From NCBI GenBank assembly GCA_903813345.2, contig CAIIXF020000003.1, positions 13,590,931-13,654,930 of the forward strand: a DNA stretch of 64,000 bases, written 5' to 3'. Position 1 is the first letter of the stretch; every line of letters starts with the position of its first letter. The DNA comes from Owenia fusiformis (Eukaryota > Annelida > Polychaeta > Sabellida > Oweniidae). The translations under genes were made by a program, and so were the position numbers. Under the pieces are notes generated by a model. That model had not been told where the DNA came from, did no database searches, and worked only from the letters and a program-made list of their open reading frames with translations. Of the stretch, positions 1 to 13,002 are shown one piece after another.

Positions 1-3000
1 CGATTGATTCGTACTCGAGCAATATGTGTAGATATAATTAACAAATGTTCGTCCTAATCAAGGTTATTCACAAATTATCTTTTCAATGAGGCCCCTGAAA
101 CATGCAAGAATCATCAATTTGTAATGCCAATTTTAATGTCACTGTGATTTTTGTATTTGATCTTTTATTTCTATTTTAAAAATTCAAGCTTTGAATAATA
201 TATCGAATGTAAAACCAGCAAATATTTGATTCACAAAACAAATTGCGTGCTCCAATTCTCGAAATCGTTGTTCCCTCTTCAAAAGAGGAGACGTGAAAAT
301 CTTTCCTTATAAGGTCAAAATATTTCCCATGATGCAGTTTGCAGAGGAACAAATTTATACTTCCTTGTTTTCCCTCATAGGTTTAACATGGGGATTTTCA
401 CACCTATTTTTCAAACGATATATTCGTTCATATTCCCGTACGAGAGTACAGAAAAAATTATAAGAAACGATTGGTCTCTTATTAGTCTTTATATAACAGC
501 TATTTTTTCATTGTATTGATTCATAGCGTGGTGAAAACGATGATGGAAAAGTGAGAAAATATTCCGGAAGAGAAGGTCACGTGATCAGTTGACTAGTCGC
601 CATTTTGGAAAGAACAATTCCATTCGACTTTCAATACTTTCCTGACAATCTTACCGCACTACAAACTGCAACATCGATGCAACAACTGAATAAAAGTATT
701 CATCTTCAAATTACATTATAGAGTTACGTTGAAAACCCACAAACAACTGAGCAGTAGACCAAAGAAGACGCGTCGCTATTAACTAGGTCAATCTGTTCAG
801 TGGTCCGAAAGCAAATCTATAATACTCGTTTCCGAATTTTGTTGGTCATTGTACAATCTTTTATTGATTAAACTCGGTATACTGACTATTAAAGCAATGA
901 CAACGAAGAATACTTCCGATGGTGTCATTGTTTTATTTAGCGTGCGGGTGTAAAAACAAAATTGCGTAATTAGTTTGATTTAGAACTTTCGGGTCACGCA
1001 AATAGCTACGCGAAATGGATAGTGGGAAAATATTGACCAATCAAATGTTGTCCTTTTTGAGTGCTTTTTCAGTACATATTTGCGAACGTTCTGATTCAAA
1101 GAGCGAACCGCGAAAGGGAGAATTATGTCATCACAAAAAGGCTTTCAATACTCTATGTTGATGGATTTGAAACGTTCTATTGTTTATGTTTCACCCCTAT
1201 CACGATAATTAGCTTGTTCTGCTTTCTAAGATCGCGTTAGAGGTTACGCGGGGGTGTCGGGGGAGTGCGCTACCCTCATCATTATTTCTATATTCATGGT
1301 GTTTTATCTCCTCTAATACGTGTTTCGACCTGGTGCTCGTTACCTAGGTAGTCTGAGCTCACTAATAGACCAATGACCTCGAAAATGACATTTTATAGTG
1401 TTGTATGGTTTTTGACAAATATAAAACAAAAGGTATCCTTCAAAAAACGCATCCATTCATATCATCCTGACAGAGATGGAACCGTGGAACGATGGCAAAC
1501 GAAACTAGGAAAAACACAACTGTAGTATATTTGCCGCATTGTTCAAAATTCCCTTCACGTTCGGATTAATGAACTGTATTTGTCAGTACGGGATATATGC
1601 CAGAGAAGGCAAAGTCCGAACACTTCTATTGATTTACGGATCTATTTTTGCCTGTATGCTATCATTATCGGCACAAACAGAGCTTTTCATTAATATGCAA
1701 GTAACATAGGCTTGTTATGTTCACACGCAAACATGACCATTTTTGTATATGCTCTGTAGACTTTTGCTGTATCTGACTTCGTTGTGTTGTGTATAATTTA
1801 GGAAGCGTGTGTTAGTTGCAATACCCGCATCAAAGTTAATTTGGTTAATGGGTTAGCGGCCTTATTTCTGAAATTCTTTAATGCCTTATTGGCGAACTTG
1901 TCAGTGTTTTTCAGTCGTTCGGAAATGCAATGCATATATGTGAATATTCTATAAATAGAATTAAAGAACAAAAAGCGCACAGACAAAAAGTACCTTTATC
2001 CCACAATTAAACAAAAAATCAAAACAGCACACCGAGATTCTTATTGACCTTTGAAAAAAGCCTGACTTCAGGGCCGGGCTTAATTCAGGTCAGACCCTGT
2101 GAACCCTTTAAGCCATTTAATCACGAAACAATATGTTAACTTATGTTAACTCCAATCAACTATGGAATAATTTGACCTAAGTGATTTTGTGAATTTCGTA
2201 CAGAGCTTAACGGTGTTCTCGTGTCTCCTTTGAGAAGCACAGTTTGGTACACGTGGCGGCACGTGCCCGTGGACATATTTTACTAAATGGAACTAATAAT
2301 CAGTGTGCTCTACACGAAGCGACACAATAGGCACACTCACTAATTCTACCCCGTTCGCATTTCCATAACATCACATACGCGCAACATGTGATTAAATAGG
2401 ATTTTCACCCACCTTAACCGGAATCTGAAAATACAATTTGTTACAGTGAAAAATGATTTCTGTAATACACAATGACATTTATTTGAGATTATCTGCATTT
2501 TTTATCTTAATGAACTCGGGGCACGATCAGTAGCGTTCCACAACAGCGTTAATTGGGGTCTCTATCGCTGCTTCTGACGACTACACACGCGCATTTTAGC
2601 ATATATCTGCCATCAAAGATTCCTCTTTAAAAGGTCTAATTCATTTCTCTAGTGCAACCCAAAACCACACTTCCTGTAAAGGCAGTTTATGACTTGAAGA
2701 TGTAAATGCTGTTTTTATTTCATTTGCATTCTTTTGTGTGTCGCCTCCGAACATCCATCAAGCCCTTGATGCGGTACTCGATACAGCATATACCATGAGT
2801 ACCCGTCATTAATATGCATCGCAGAATATTACGATCTTGTACTGAAATTGAATTTCCTGCGGAGTCAATAAAACGGTATAGATTTTCTTGGAACATTCTC
2901 GCAACCCTTAAGGAACAAAGACCAGCTTAACTGCGTTGATTTGATCCACTGGGAACATATACGCTGGTTATAACCGGTGATAAATATCTTCACGGCCATA

Positions 3001-3531
3001 ACTGACAGGTCTGAAACTGTATTACGTTAAGCAGGATTGTTCAGTGCATCGTGACCATGGTTAGCTTACAATTTCCCCACTTTGTAAATTACGTTACATT
3101 CCCCTCGCTTTTTGATTAGAGTTTGTCCCCAGACTTCATCTAACATAATCAATATCTCTCAGGAAGTGAATGTATGGCTCTAGTACTGATACATTTACTC
3201 TCTTCTATAAGAGGGATAAACCATTAAGCAAATTAAACAATAACCATCCGTTAGCTTTTCTATGATAGCATGCATAGGCATCAGATATTGTAGCCAAGTT
3301 CCTGGGGTTTCTTTTCGCCCGTATGCCACTCGATTGTAGCCCCTGGGATAACCGTGAGAATGCATTCTTTCATCGTAAAGGTGTAATTCAATCGTGAGAA
3401 AGTTTATCAACAGTGTGTGACTTAACCCCAACTGTTCATTACAACATACTTCTGGCGATTTTTTGTTTTGGTTATATGTGTACTACATTGTTGTAAAAGA
3501 TATATATTTATTGTTTCCATTTTTCTTCCAG
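1..3531. other. Non-coding flank or intron upstream of Scratch exon
   Basis: I see no supportable coding exon on either strand. Reading frames here are short and lack domain content or paired splice sites. Because the exon starting at 3532 opens with a split codon, at least the right end of this span is intron. I looked on the + strand for an ATG exon encoding the Scratch/Snail SNAG start and did not find one, so that exon probably lies left of the window. Confidence 0.6.
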
Positions 3532-4298
3532 GCTATATTCAAGACGTCATCTCCCCTGGTAACAGTCTCCATAGCGACGGAGCTAGTGATGGTGAACAGA
3601 GTACGACTAGTGAATCCGATATTCACCCAAGTCCACGGTCATCGGAGGAGATCAAAGATATTGACCAGGTCGTGGAAGAGAAACTGAAAGAATTTCAACA
3701 AAACAATTTTGGTCACCCCTCACACACTGTGGGGTACACTTATGATGCCTTTTTCGTAACAGACGGTCGCTCCAGAAAGAAAAACTCCATCCCCGAGCCA
3801 GTTTCAACTAAAGACAAACAAAAATATTCTTGCACTGAATGTGGGAAATCATACGCCACCAGTTCGAATCTTTCCCGTCACAAGCAAACACACAGATCCT
3901 TAGACAGTGGCCAAGCGAAGAAGTGTCCTCATTGTTCAAAAGTTTACGTCAGTATGCCGGCTCTTTCTATGCACATTCTTACACATGACTTGAAACATGT
4001 CTGTAAGGTCTGTAACAAATCCTTCAGTCGACCATGGCTGCTACAAGGTCATATGAGGTCACATACGGGTGAGAAGCCATTTGGTTGTGCGCACTGTGGT
4101 AAGGCCTTCGCGGATAGGTCAAATCTGCGTGCGCATATGCAGACTCATTCGGCTTATAAAGAGTATTCATGCAAACGATGCAATAAAACATTTGCCCTCA
4201 AGTCCTACCTTAACAAGCATTATGAATCTGCCTGTTTCAAAGGAGAGGAAATACCCATAATTCCTGACAGCGATATGGAATCGAATGCAAGCATATAG
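3532..4298 (+). CDS. scrt: Scratch-family C2H2 zinc-finger repressor, terminal coding exon (partial)
   Basis: Scratch proteins are Snail-superfamily nuclear repressors that bind E-box-like DNA through a C-terminal zinc-finger array and act mainly in neural differentiation. This exon follows a pyrimidine-rich acceptor ending at 3531. It opens with the last two bases of a codon and runs 254 residues to TAG. Near the middle is [16 protein letters not shown], the Scratch-specific block. Five zinc fingers follow, at about 3825-3893, 3921-3989, 3996-4064, 4080-4148 and 4164-4235. The last is the family's C2HC type, ending HYESAC. The stretches KTHRSLDS-like [12 protein letters not shown] and [20 protein letters not shown] are family signatures. 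Missing here are the SNAG repression motif and the first part of the linker, which vertebrate relatives encode in a separate first exon; GYIQD at the start matches the usual position of that junction. A Snail paralogue is less likely because of the [10 protein letters not shown] block. Confidence 0.95.
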
Positions 4299-4546
4299 TG
4301 CACGTTATATGTGCATATATTGTGCCGACAAATTCTGACAATAATTATAAATAATTCCAAGTATGCAAAGCAAAGACTTCCAACTTACAAAAATGATATG
4401 TATATAGCTGCCATATTGTACTTAGCATAGGTACTTATATTTATACTTCTATTTAAATAAGCATAATCTAGATTTTATATTAAAAATTCCAAAAATATGA
4501 CATGAGTGTCAATTTTATAATTGCATATTATGCAACATAGGTGCAA

Positions 4547-4552
4547 AATAAA
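4547..4552 (+). promoter_or_regulatory. Candidate poly(A) signal of the Scratch gene
   Basis: AATAAA lies about 250 bases after the Scratch stop codon, in AT-rich sequence suitable for a 3' UTR. Other A/T-rich hexamers occur farther downstream, so the real cleavage site is not fixed by the sequence. Confidence 0.35.
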
Positions 4553-6724
4553 GACCCCAACGACGATTTATGATACAAGACTGAGCACTTGTGCAATATT
4601 TTGTATTTATGAAACATCCAAGGGGCCTTTATATATTTTTTCACTATCTTTATATTTATTATGTAATAACCATGGTAACGCAAGGTTTCCAAGACAACGA
4701 AAGGGCGGGGTTGTGCAATATAGGGGATACTAATGGTAGCCTTTTGGGTACCACGAGTCATCTAGTCATGTGTATAGCGTATTGTCTATGTGTTGTATCT
4801 GTGTCAAGCGTTCAATAATATAGTTCTAGATCTCATTTTCTGGAGCCCATTCCAGGTCACAAATGTATTACATGTGTATATGTTATATTTATGCTGGCGA
4901 TTGTTCAATACGAAGAGCGTGTGATTTTTGTGTTAATGAGATTTTTTTATTACAGACACATGTATTTTTGTGTTTGTTTATTAATAATTTATGTAATTTA
5001 TTTATTTAATCTATTAATAGGTAGAATTTTATTTATTATCTATAGAATATTTTAATCTTGCGTGTCATGAATCTCAAGTGCAACGTGACATGAGGCCTCT
5101 ACATGTTAATCTTTATAGATTTAGCAAATATATTAAATCTCCAAGTAAAGAGAAAAAATCCTTAACTTATTATATCATTCTATCTACGCAAAGATATTTG
5201 TCAAACTATGCATTTTAAAAGATATATTTTCCTAAGAAGCAGAAAATTTGATTGGTTAGACAGGAATGTATTAGTTCACCAACTAATGGTTGGTCCGCTT
5301 AACAGATATTAACTTGTAGGGGCCTAAACCCCAAAATATTAAGGTCTCTCAGTACATGGCATTAGTTTAATATTGTACATAAAACAATGCACTCGTATAA
5401 TATATTATACATTCAAATACAGAACACAGAATGTGAATTATTAAAGATATTTTGCGTGCCACAAAGGGCTAATCCATTGCAATTCATCAACCATCTGTCT
5501 TATGTATTTGAAACAAAGATAACCCCCTTTGGGATTTCATACTCTTACAATCATTTTACACTTAATCTGCCTCGTATTCTTATAAAATTAAGATTGTTGG
5601 CATTTGTTCTGAATTACAGTGAATGTATATGAATTCGTATGCTTCACTCATGTTTGTATATTTCCATCTAGAATTGATGTGATTATTTAAACGATTGATT
5701 TGATAAGAAATAATCCAATGTGAGCAAAAGTAAAGCAACAGTTATGGGTTTAATGTTTATTATGGCCAACTGCCGAGGAGTACAATTGATGCCTGTTGCT
5801 AAGAGCAACCATTGACAACACTGATGGTTCCATTTTTGTGTTTTAATCAGAGCCCGATAGCGTAATAAATCGCCTCTTAATGCCAATTACAAATATAAAT
5901 AAAAACATCATAAAAACAACCAATATGAAACTTGAGAAATTGTTAGCAGGTTCATTCGTACCACCGGTGTAGTGGAATTCGGATTCAAATTCAAATTAGA
6001 AAAAAACAATGGGGGAAGTGTAACAGGTGGCGCGACGGTTATCTGTTAAAATCAGATCTCCAACACGCACCAATAAAACATCAGATGTGGAGTATCAAAT
6101 ATAACTCCCTTAATTCCGTTGATTACTTTCGAACAATGAATTCAACGCCCCAAGTTTCTTTAAACTTCATCAAAAAGATCATTAGTTTTTTCTATAGGTA
6201 AATATAGTTTTTCCGAACATGTTATGAATTTGAATATTGCTATTAATGTATCGCGTTTATGTGCTAAACTCAGTTAGGCAGAAGGGGTGTTGTTTTAATC
6301 AACGATCATTATATTATTTATGATGCTATATTGTGTATATTTATTACCCTAGCTCCTGTAATGGGGATTGTATCTTATTTATTACTATTTTATTATCACT
6401 ATTATTTATTTAATGCATATTTAAATCTTGTATATAAACAGGCAATACTATTTAATATTTAAAATGTGATTTCTTACATACTATGTAAAAATGTCTAACT
6501 ATGTGGTCATTTTGACTCAACATTTACAATAAATATCATTACAAATGTACATTTATGTTATGTTTATTTTTATTACAAAGCATCGGCTACTCAGACAAGA
6601 ACTCTGACGTATAGCCTTATATTACTTATAAAAGTGAGAGAAACTTGCCACAATCCTTATGGAACAGATCTTTAAGTAAACAGAATGTGATATTCAAAGT
6701 AAACATTTAATTTGTTAAAGAGAA

Positions 6725-6763
6725 AAAGCATCACAAGAAAGCATCACAAGAAAGCATCACGAG
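6725..6763. repeat. 13-bp tandem repeat, three copies
   Basis: The unit AAAGCATCACAAG is repeated three times, the third copy with one substitution (GAG for AAG at the end). Confidence 0.85.
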
Positions 6764-7024
6764 AAAGTAATTTCAATCAACTTCTAAGTGCATTCCATCT
6801 CATGCAAGCAAGACTCGCGTGTGTCGATGGACTACTTCGTCGAGTTAATTTGTCAAATTGTCTTTTGCATAATGTATATATAGCGACTCCACAATCCCAG
6901 AATAACTTCTACGATGTATTCTAGCTACCCATCAAAAATATGCGAGTGACCATCACTCTTCGTAAAACAATGCTTTCAATTGATATGATTACTTCGCTTC
7001 TACATCGTTAGGTTGTATCGACCA

Positions 7025-7070
7025 CCAAACAAACGAACAAACAAACAAACAAACAAACAAACAAGCAAAC
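7025..7070. repeat. (AAAC)n microsatellite
   Basis: About eleven near-perfect AAAC units with two interruptions. Confidence 0.95.
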
Positions 7071-8387
7071 TGTCATCAAAAATCTGAGAAGTATCTCAAG
7101 TCTTTCATTTTCTTAATATTTCCTTAACTGACAAGGAAACATCTTCTGTTTAATATAATCTTCCAGCTTCCTGACTTTCATGTCAGAAACGCCGTAAAAC
7201 AGCAACAGATGTCCCGTAGTAATTGCCCCAAATTGAATTATTACCAAGTCTTCCTAGATTATATAGATTTTCTGTAATGAGAATGTCGCGGTGAGAGGAT
7301 ATACGACCTAGATAATCTACCGATGAAGAATTATGATCGCATAGTCTGTGTTCAAGACGGTTCAACCTTGAGATTCTAAAGACAAGACGTGAGATAGTTC
7401 GTTCCTTCAGAGTTGATAAAGGGTGACACAGAATGCAACCGCCTGGTTTTGAAAAACATTCCTCATTAATGGAGGGATCCTGCTTAAAAGTCTTCATTAA
7501 ATGCTTAGAAAGTGTTAATACTTTGATGTTTAGTTCTCTATTTTGCCATAACTCGAGTCATTTCAGAATTGATCATCTACGTATTACCAATGAGATATCG
7601 AAATGAGATTTTATTTTAGGAGACTTTTTATATCTTTAAGCATTGATCATGGGAATTGAAAGCACTGCATGCATTGATATAGTCATTCTCATGTGGGTCA
7701 AGGTCATTCTTGGTAGATTAAGGTCATGTGAGAAGTTCATTGTGATCCGAAATCGAACTCTTCCATATTTTCCCAATTCCAGTGTCTCTAGAAGGTTTAT
7801 GATAGTATGTCAGTTCAGCATCAATGTCTTAAGGTAAATACTGTCGAAAGGTCCAATTTCGTCTGACTTTGAATACTTTTTGTCCATACAAACCAAGCTT
7901 TTATCACTGCGTCGTCATTGAACACCATTATAAGAACACATATCGACAATATTAAAAAATATGAATACATATCGTGTAGGGAGTATCAGGTGCGAAAATG
8001 AGAATATTATTTGTAGAGCCACTCCTAGATGGTAACTAATATCAAGGGCACTAACCAGAACACATCTTACTGTGAACTTTTTAGGATCGCATATTTAGGT
8101 GATCTTACCCATCGTGTGTTGCTTGTTGGTGGATGTTCATTAAATCGTTTAATTTTAGTTTTAGAACAGTTTGATAACTATTGGAACGAGCATGCAGACA
8201 AGTTCGCTTTTAAAAGTCCCTTGCCTAGCAAAGTCACTGTATTATGAAATCTGGGTTGTGTCCGTGAATATGATCTATCATTCATTCATGGTGAACATGA
8301 ACGGTAGTGTAAGCATTACATAGTGTACGTGCTTGTATTTCTTTTTAATCTATTAATGGGTAGAAATTGAGTATTGGGTATATATAT

Positions 8388-8571
8388 CAGGCCCGTAGCC
8401 AGGATTTGCCAAGGGGATTCACTTTTTGATAAAGTCCAGGGGGGGGGGTCACTTTTGACATCTCTGACCCGAAAATGGCCCAAATCAATTGAAAAGTGCT
8501 TAAAATGGTGAAACACTGAATGATTTTGAAAGTTTGAAAGAAGGGGGAGGGGGTTCCTTGCTACGGGCCTG
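8388..8571. mobile_element. Short terminal-inverted-repeat element with G-rich core
   Basis: The ends CAGGCCCGTAGC and GCTACGGGCCTG are perfect 12-bp inverted repeats enclosing 160 bases with two G runs. This is the structure of a non-autonomous DNA transposon (MITE). No clear target duplication is visible. A decayed end of the same family, CCTGGCTACGAGCCTG, lies near 18776-18791. Confidence 0.7.
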
Positions 8572-8678
8572 TATCCTTAAAATATTAATTGACTTTGCAT
8601 GATGCTCACAACCAAATCAAGGGGAAAGAACAGTAATCCCCGGGTGTCATAATAGTGATAATAGTACACGTTCATTAA

Positions 8679-9287
8679 CACTGCTACCCACCTAGTTACA
8701 CAGACGTATCGTCAGTGTATCATGGCTGAACTACTTCCGGGATTTGAATTTGGTAAGATATTTTTATTTCTCGATTTACATCTACTTATAAGTCACGATG
8801 TGGATTATAATTTGGCTCGAAGTTATGGGAGATAGTCTAGTTTGAGAATGTGTCGATGGTTTTAGGTTTGGTATGTTAACGAAGACGCATTTCACATATT
8901 CAGCATTAGTTTGAGAATGTGTCGATGGTTTTAGGTTTTATATGTTAACGAATACACAATTCACGTATTTAGTCCCTCGCTTTTGTTACACTGACGATCG
9001 GCATTAATATTGCCAATATTACACTGATATTGGTCGTTCGTCAGTGTAACAAAAGCGAGGGACTAAATACGTGAATTGTGTATTCGTTAACATATAAAAC
9101 CTAAAACCATCGACACATTCTCAAACTAAACTATCTTCCTTAACTTCGAGCCAAATTATTATCCACAATGTGACTTATAAGTAGGTGTAAATTGGGAAAT
9201 AAAAAAATCTTACCGAAACCTAGTCCCGGAAGTAGTTCCGCCATGATACACTGACGATACGTCTGTGTAACTAGGTGGGTAGCAGTG
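8679..9287. mobile_element. Long foldback element (about 290-bp inverted arms)
   Basis: Nearly the whole 609-bp segment is an imperfect palindrome. The left arm starts CACTGCTACCCACCTAG and the right arm ends with its complement. The centre near 9014 contains smaller nested palindromes. The left arm carries an extra tandem copy of a 69-bp segment that the right arm has once. There is no coding capacity. This is consistent with a foldback/MITE-type element. Confidence 0.85.
8838..8975. repeat. 69-bp direct duplication in the foldback left arm
   Basis: TAGTTTGAGAATGTGTCGAT begins at 8838 and again at 8907, and similarity continues through GTATGTTAACGAA. The right arm contains one matching copy, so the duplication arose after the palindrome or the right arm lost a copy. 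Confidence 0.85.
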
Positions 9288-9541
9288 ATTAACACGTTCT
9301 ATTAAAAACGTGTAGCTTGACCTCCCTGTTTAAATACAACGACGTCATCAAGTGTATGATGATTTAAACTTAAATATATTTTGACATTGGTCCATGGTCG
9401 TTGAATGGCCTCTCTGCACGAATTGTTGCACCTTTAAATATCAATCTTATAAATAACAACCGAAATATGAAAAACACATCATCAAGAGCAACACCGTTAA
9501 GAACAAAATGTCGAATCAAGCTTGAGCAATTCACACCAAGG

Positions 9542-10042
9542 TCACTGGTGATCCACTCGATTACGCTGGTTACCAAAACGAACCGTTTTGGTAACAAAAT
9601 GTCGGAACGTCGAAGGCACGATTTTTATTTTTTCCTTATTTCACGCGTTGTAGGCAGAATCCCCACGACGTTTTTTCTCAGAACGTGCATCAGTATCATA
9701 TGTTTTAGAAAATGTACATGTTTGCGAAAAAATAGCTCAGAAGACAACAGAATCGTCGATTTACTTCCTCACTTAAGTTACATAAACGGTTTTTCGAAAA
9801 ACAGTTAAGATCTGCACTTTTAACCGAAACCGTTTATGTAACTTAAGTGAGGAAGTAAATCGACGATTCCGTTGTCTTCTGAACTATTTGTTCCCAAATA
9901 TGTACAATTTCTTAAACATATGATACTGATACTGTTTGTGTTAAAAAATGTCGTGGGAATTCTGCCAACAACGTGTAAAATAAGGAAATGAGAAAAATCG
10001 TTTCGTTTTGGTAACCAGCGTAATCGAGTGGATCACCAGTGA
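9542..10042. mobile_element. Second foldback element (about 235-bp inverted arms)
   Basis: The left end TCACTGGTGATCCACTCG is repeated inverted at the right end. The arms match through the sequence around ACTTCCTCACTTAAGTTACA, leaving a loop of roughly 40 bases near 9800. The 135-codon plus-strand reading frame across it is a by-product of the palindrome. The sequence is unrelated to the foldback element 250 bases upstream. Confidence 0.85.
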
Positions 10043-11841
10043 AGGTGTATCCATTTTACAGGTTACTAGATAATTAATACATTGCAATGTAAAGCCATGG
10101 ATTGCCTCTATATATTTCCCACTCTGAAAGAGCTTTGTTTCACTAGATAATTGCCGCTATATATTCACCGTCAGGTCTCACTGGTGATGATACACGCTTA
10201 TCATCCAGCTACATGAATGGGTGATGTCGATAAAACACAAATCTAACTCGCAACGCTCAATCAAAGTATCGCCATAACATCAAATTAATTTTCAAACAAC
10301 CTCATATTAATCTAATAAAATGCCAACCTGCTAGTTAACGTGAAATATTATCTCTGTGCAGGTCACCGGGAAGAAGATCATTATTTTTACTTCTAGTATT
10401 GTCGTCAATGTCTAGTGAATATTTCAACTTGATTAACAGGTAATGCTTACAGACAGTGACCCAGATAAAGGGATAACAAAGACTATGAGGCTTGTTCAGA
10501 GTAACTATATGAATATTGTGGCAAATTTTTCTCTCTCACATCTTTTCATGTCAAGCCTATTTCCATCATTCTATCAAGTCCAACAGTACTAGGTTTATTT
10601 TGTGACATCCTTTCTACCACCTTAATCTAGCAAAGATTTTGAAAAATGGACGTCCCCTAATTGGATCCTCTTGGATGTGGACATTTCTGCATCTTAAAGT
10701 CTTGATTGACTCGTATTTGATCAGATATCTCAATTCCCTTTTTCATATAATGAAATTAGGATTGTGGAAATACCTGTAGTTATCACCGACGGTTATAAAC
10801 AGAAACATATAACAAATAACAACAGTACATGTATACCTTTGATCATGGTTTGTATATACATGCTAGAAGGAGGAGTGAATTGAACGTCTTAGAACGAACT
10901 TAAAATTGTGAAATTGATCAGGGTAATCAAGTTCACCGAATCTAGGTCAAGGCCAAAGTGATCATTCATCCGTTCATAAAATATAGAATAGATAGACTAA
11001 ATTGTGTTCTGATCTAGGATGATGTTTAAAGGCAGTGCTAATGCTAGCTAGTGTTTCTGTATAATGGATTAAATATTTAACCTTTTATGGCTTTTATTAC
11101 CGGTTAGGTAGAACCACTTCATTTGTTTTATTCCATACATGAAAATGCCATTGCACACGCGTGTCAAATGGCAAAAAACAGCATCTCGTTTTATTTTTAC
11201 ATGTTCTCAGCAGAACTCTGCAGAACCACGCAAGTAACATTTTTATAATAGTTTGCAGTGATTCATTATATTAAGATTCTAGTTTATGTTTTTAGCGAGA
11301 TACGGAGGAGATTATTCATATGGGAGAGGCGACTTCTCCCCCGGGAGAAAATTTTCAAATAGAGACTCCCCATTTTGTTTATATCGATCATCGAATCGTT
11401 CAACTGATCAAAAACAATAGAATAACTCATCGTGTTGCAGATATGTAATTCAATCTGATTGTATTAATAGGTTGACTAATCAATGATATGAGTGTCTCTC
11501 AGACTTGATTCATTGGATCGAAAGACTGCATTACAAGCCAGCCTTTAATGCATGTCTTTGCAGACGTATCCGGTAGCATAAGTCCATAGGCTTTGCTGCT
11601 ACCAACCTACAGGGTGGCAGGAAGTCTGTGAGATTTTTCTAGAGGACTAGTCGATACTCGATAGTATTGTTACTGTTAAAAACACCTGAGAAGTATTACA
11701 GATAAAGAATAAGGTCACACAAGGTAACAATGAACCGACAAAAATACCGTACCGTGAGTCTGCAAATGATGTAAAGTTTTAAATCTGAGAGGGAGTCATA
11801 AACATGCTCAAGTTTAAGTTCTCTGAAAACGTGCACGTGTG
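10043..11841. other. Intergenic, no recognised feature
   Basis: AT-rich sequence with no reading frame above background, no long repeat and no splice-bounded exon that I could support. Confidence 0.6.
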
Positions 11842-12026
11842 GCTTATGCCTCGATCACATTTGATCTACGACGACCGTACGGTGACCGTAGCTTCCCAAA
11901 ATCGAGATAAATATGGAGCATAAGATATAGGGATAAGCAGTACGATGTTGGTAGTCTATATCTATTGTGTGAAAATGCGACCGCCGTACGATTGCCGTTA
12001 ATATAGCACATGTGACTGAGGCTTAA
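11842..12026. mobile_element. Small TIR element (GCCTCGATCACA family)
   Basis: The left end GCTTATGCCTCGATCACAT and right end ATGTGACTGAGGCTTAA are imperfect inverted repeats, and similarity continues inward to the CGTACGG motifs about 45 bases in. The size of about 185 bp fits a MITE. The 147-codon minus-strand frame covering it is judged spurious. Confidence 0.65.
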
Positions 12027-12529
12027 TCCTCCCAATAGTGGCCCCCACCCTGTATGTGACAAACATGCCGAATAAGGCCTCGATATAAATGTGTATGGAC
12101 ACGAATAGGAAAACAATGAGGCAATAATTACTATCAGGCCTACGGGAGCTGGTTCTGAATCACCCATTTCTATTATGAATAATTTAAAAGCTTTTCCATC
12201 GATTGATAACATCATCAAAGGACAATTAATACGCTGAAGCCAACAGGTAGCTAAGCTCAGATCGATTTCAGTTGTAATACCATCCACTTGTCCGCAATCA
12301 ATCTGTTTATCTGTAAATTGTCCGTCGTTGGAATCCTTCCTTTTAGTTGTTTATTTTTATGAAGAGATAGCGTTGAGTACACTTACTTTTGGTTACAAGA
12401 TGAAATGGAATTAAGACTTATTGTTATTGAAAGTGGGTAACGATACATACGTTTTAAAGAATAAGACTTTAAAGACATAAAACATCATTTTAATATACAC
12501 TTCAAGGTCAGTCATGGTAATTATTACCA

Positions 12530-12660
12530 CCAGAAGTGACGGTATATTGTTATAGTCTCTAATTTTTGTGGACGGTGTTCGGCTGTGTTTGGCATTCGGG
12601 GATTTGTGTCGGCTTTGTAACAAATGGCAGGTGGTGCATGTTATTGCTTTGTCTAATATT
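12530..12660 (-). repeat. Dispersed repeat family D, copy 1
   Basis: Read on the minus strand this has CACCACCTGCCATTTGTTAC, a C-rich block of CCGAACACC-like units, then AAAATTAGAGACTATAACAA and a GTCACTTCTGGTGG end. Three further copies occur at 19445, 20985 and 52795. Confidence 0.75.
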
Positions 12661-12988
12661 TCATTTTCACTTTTCGTCATTTTCAAATGTAAAGCATAGG
12701 CGTTGAACCACTTACGGTACTTCTAATATAGTTAATCTATTCATTATTCATGTCAGAAAATTAAACCATTATTACGCCATTTTTACAAACATTAAGAAAT
12801 TATGTACAAAGAGTTCCAAATGTTTTGCATTTTTATCTTATTAAAACACCGTATATTTATACATAGTAAGTACAAAGTTTACAATACATGTATGTAATGT
12901 GTATGCATATACATGCATTCTAATAACGTAATATGAATATACATACATTGAATATAACAGAGTTGATCAGAGCGGTGCATTGTTTGGA

Positions 12989-13002
12989 GGGGGGGGGGGG
13001 GG
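12989..13002. repeat. Poly-G tract
   Basis: Fourteen consecutive G residues. Similar G runs occur near 8441, 25797, 33281 and 49613, mostly inside or beside repeats. Confidence 0.95.

Larger units (their letters stand above)
4299..8387. other. Scratch 3' UTR and intergenic DNA
   Basis: AT-rich sequence without a convincing gene. The first few hundred bases are presumably Scratch 3' UTR. Short reading frames of 60-104 codons here have no domain-like composition and no splice-site support. Two simple repeats are listed separately. Confidence 0.6.

Noticed and set aside
9401-9808. 135-codon plus-strand open frame
   Set aside because: It runs through the arm of a foldback element; the frame is a by-product of repeat sequence.
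11844-12287. 147-codon minus-strand open frame
   Set aside because: It overlaps a TIR element, has no domain pattern or splice context, and its composition follows the palindrome.
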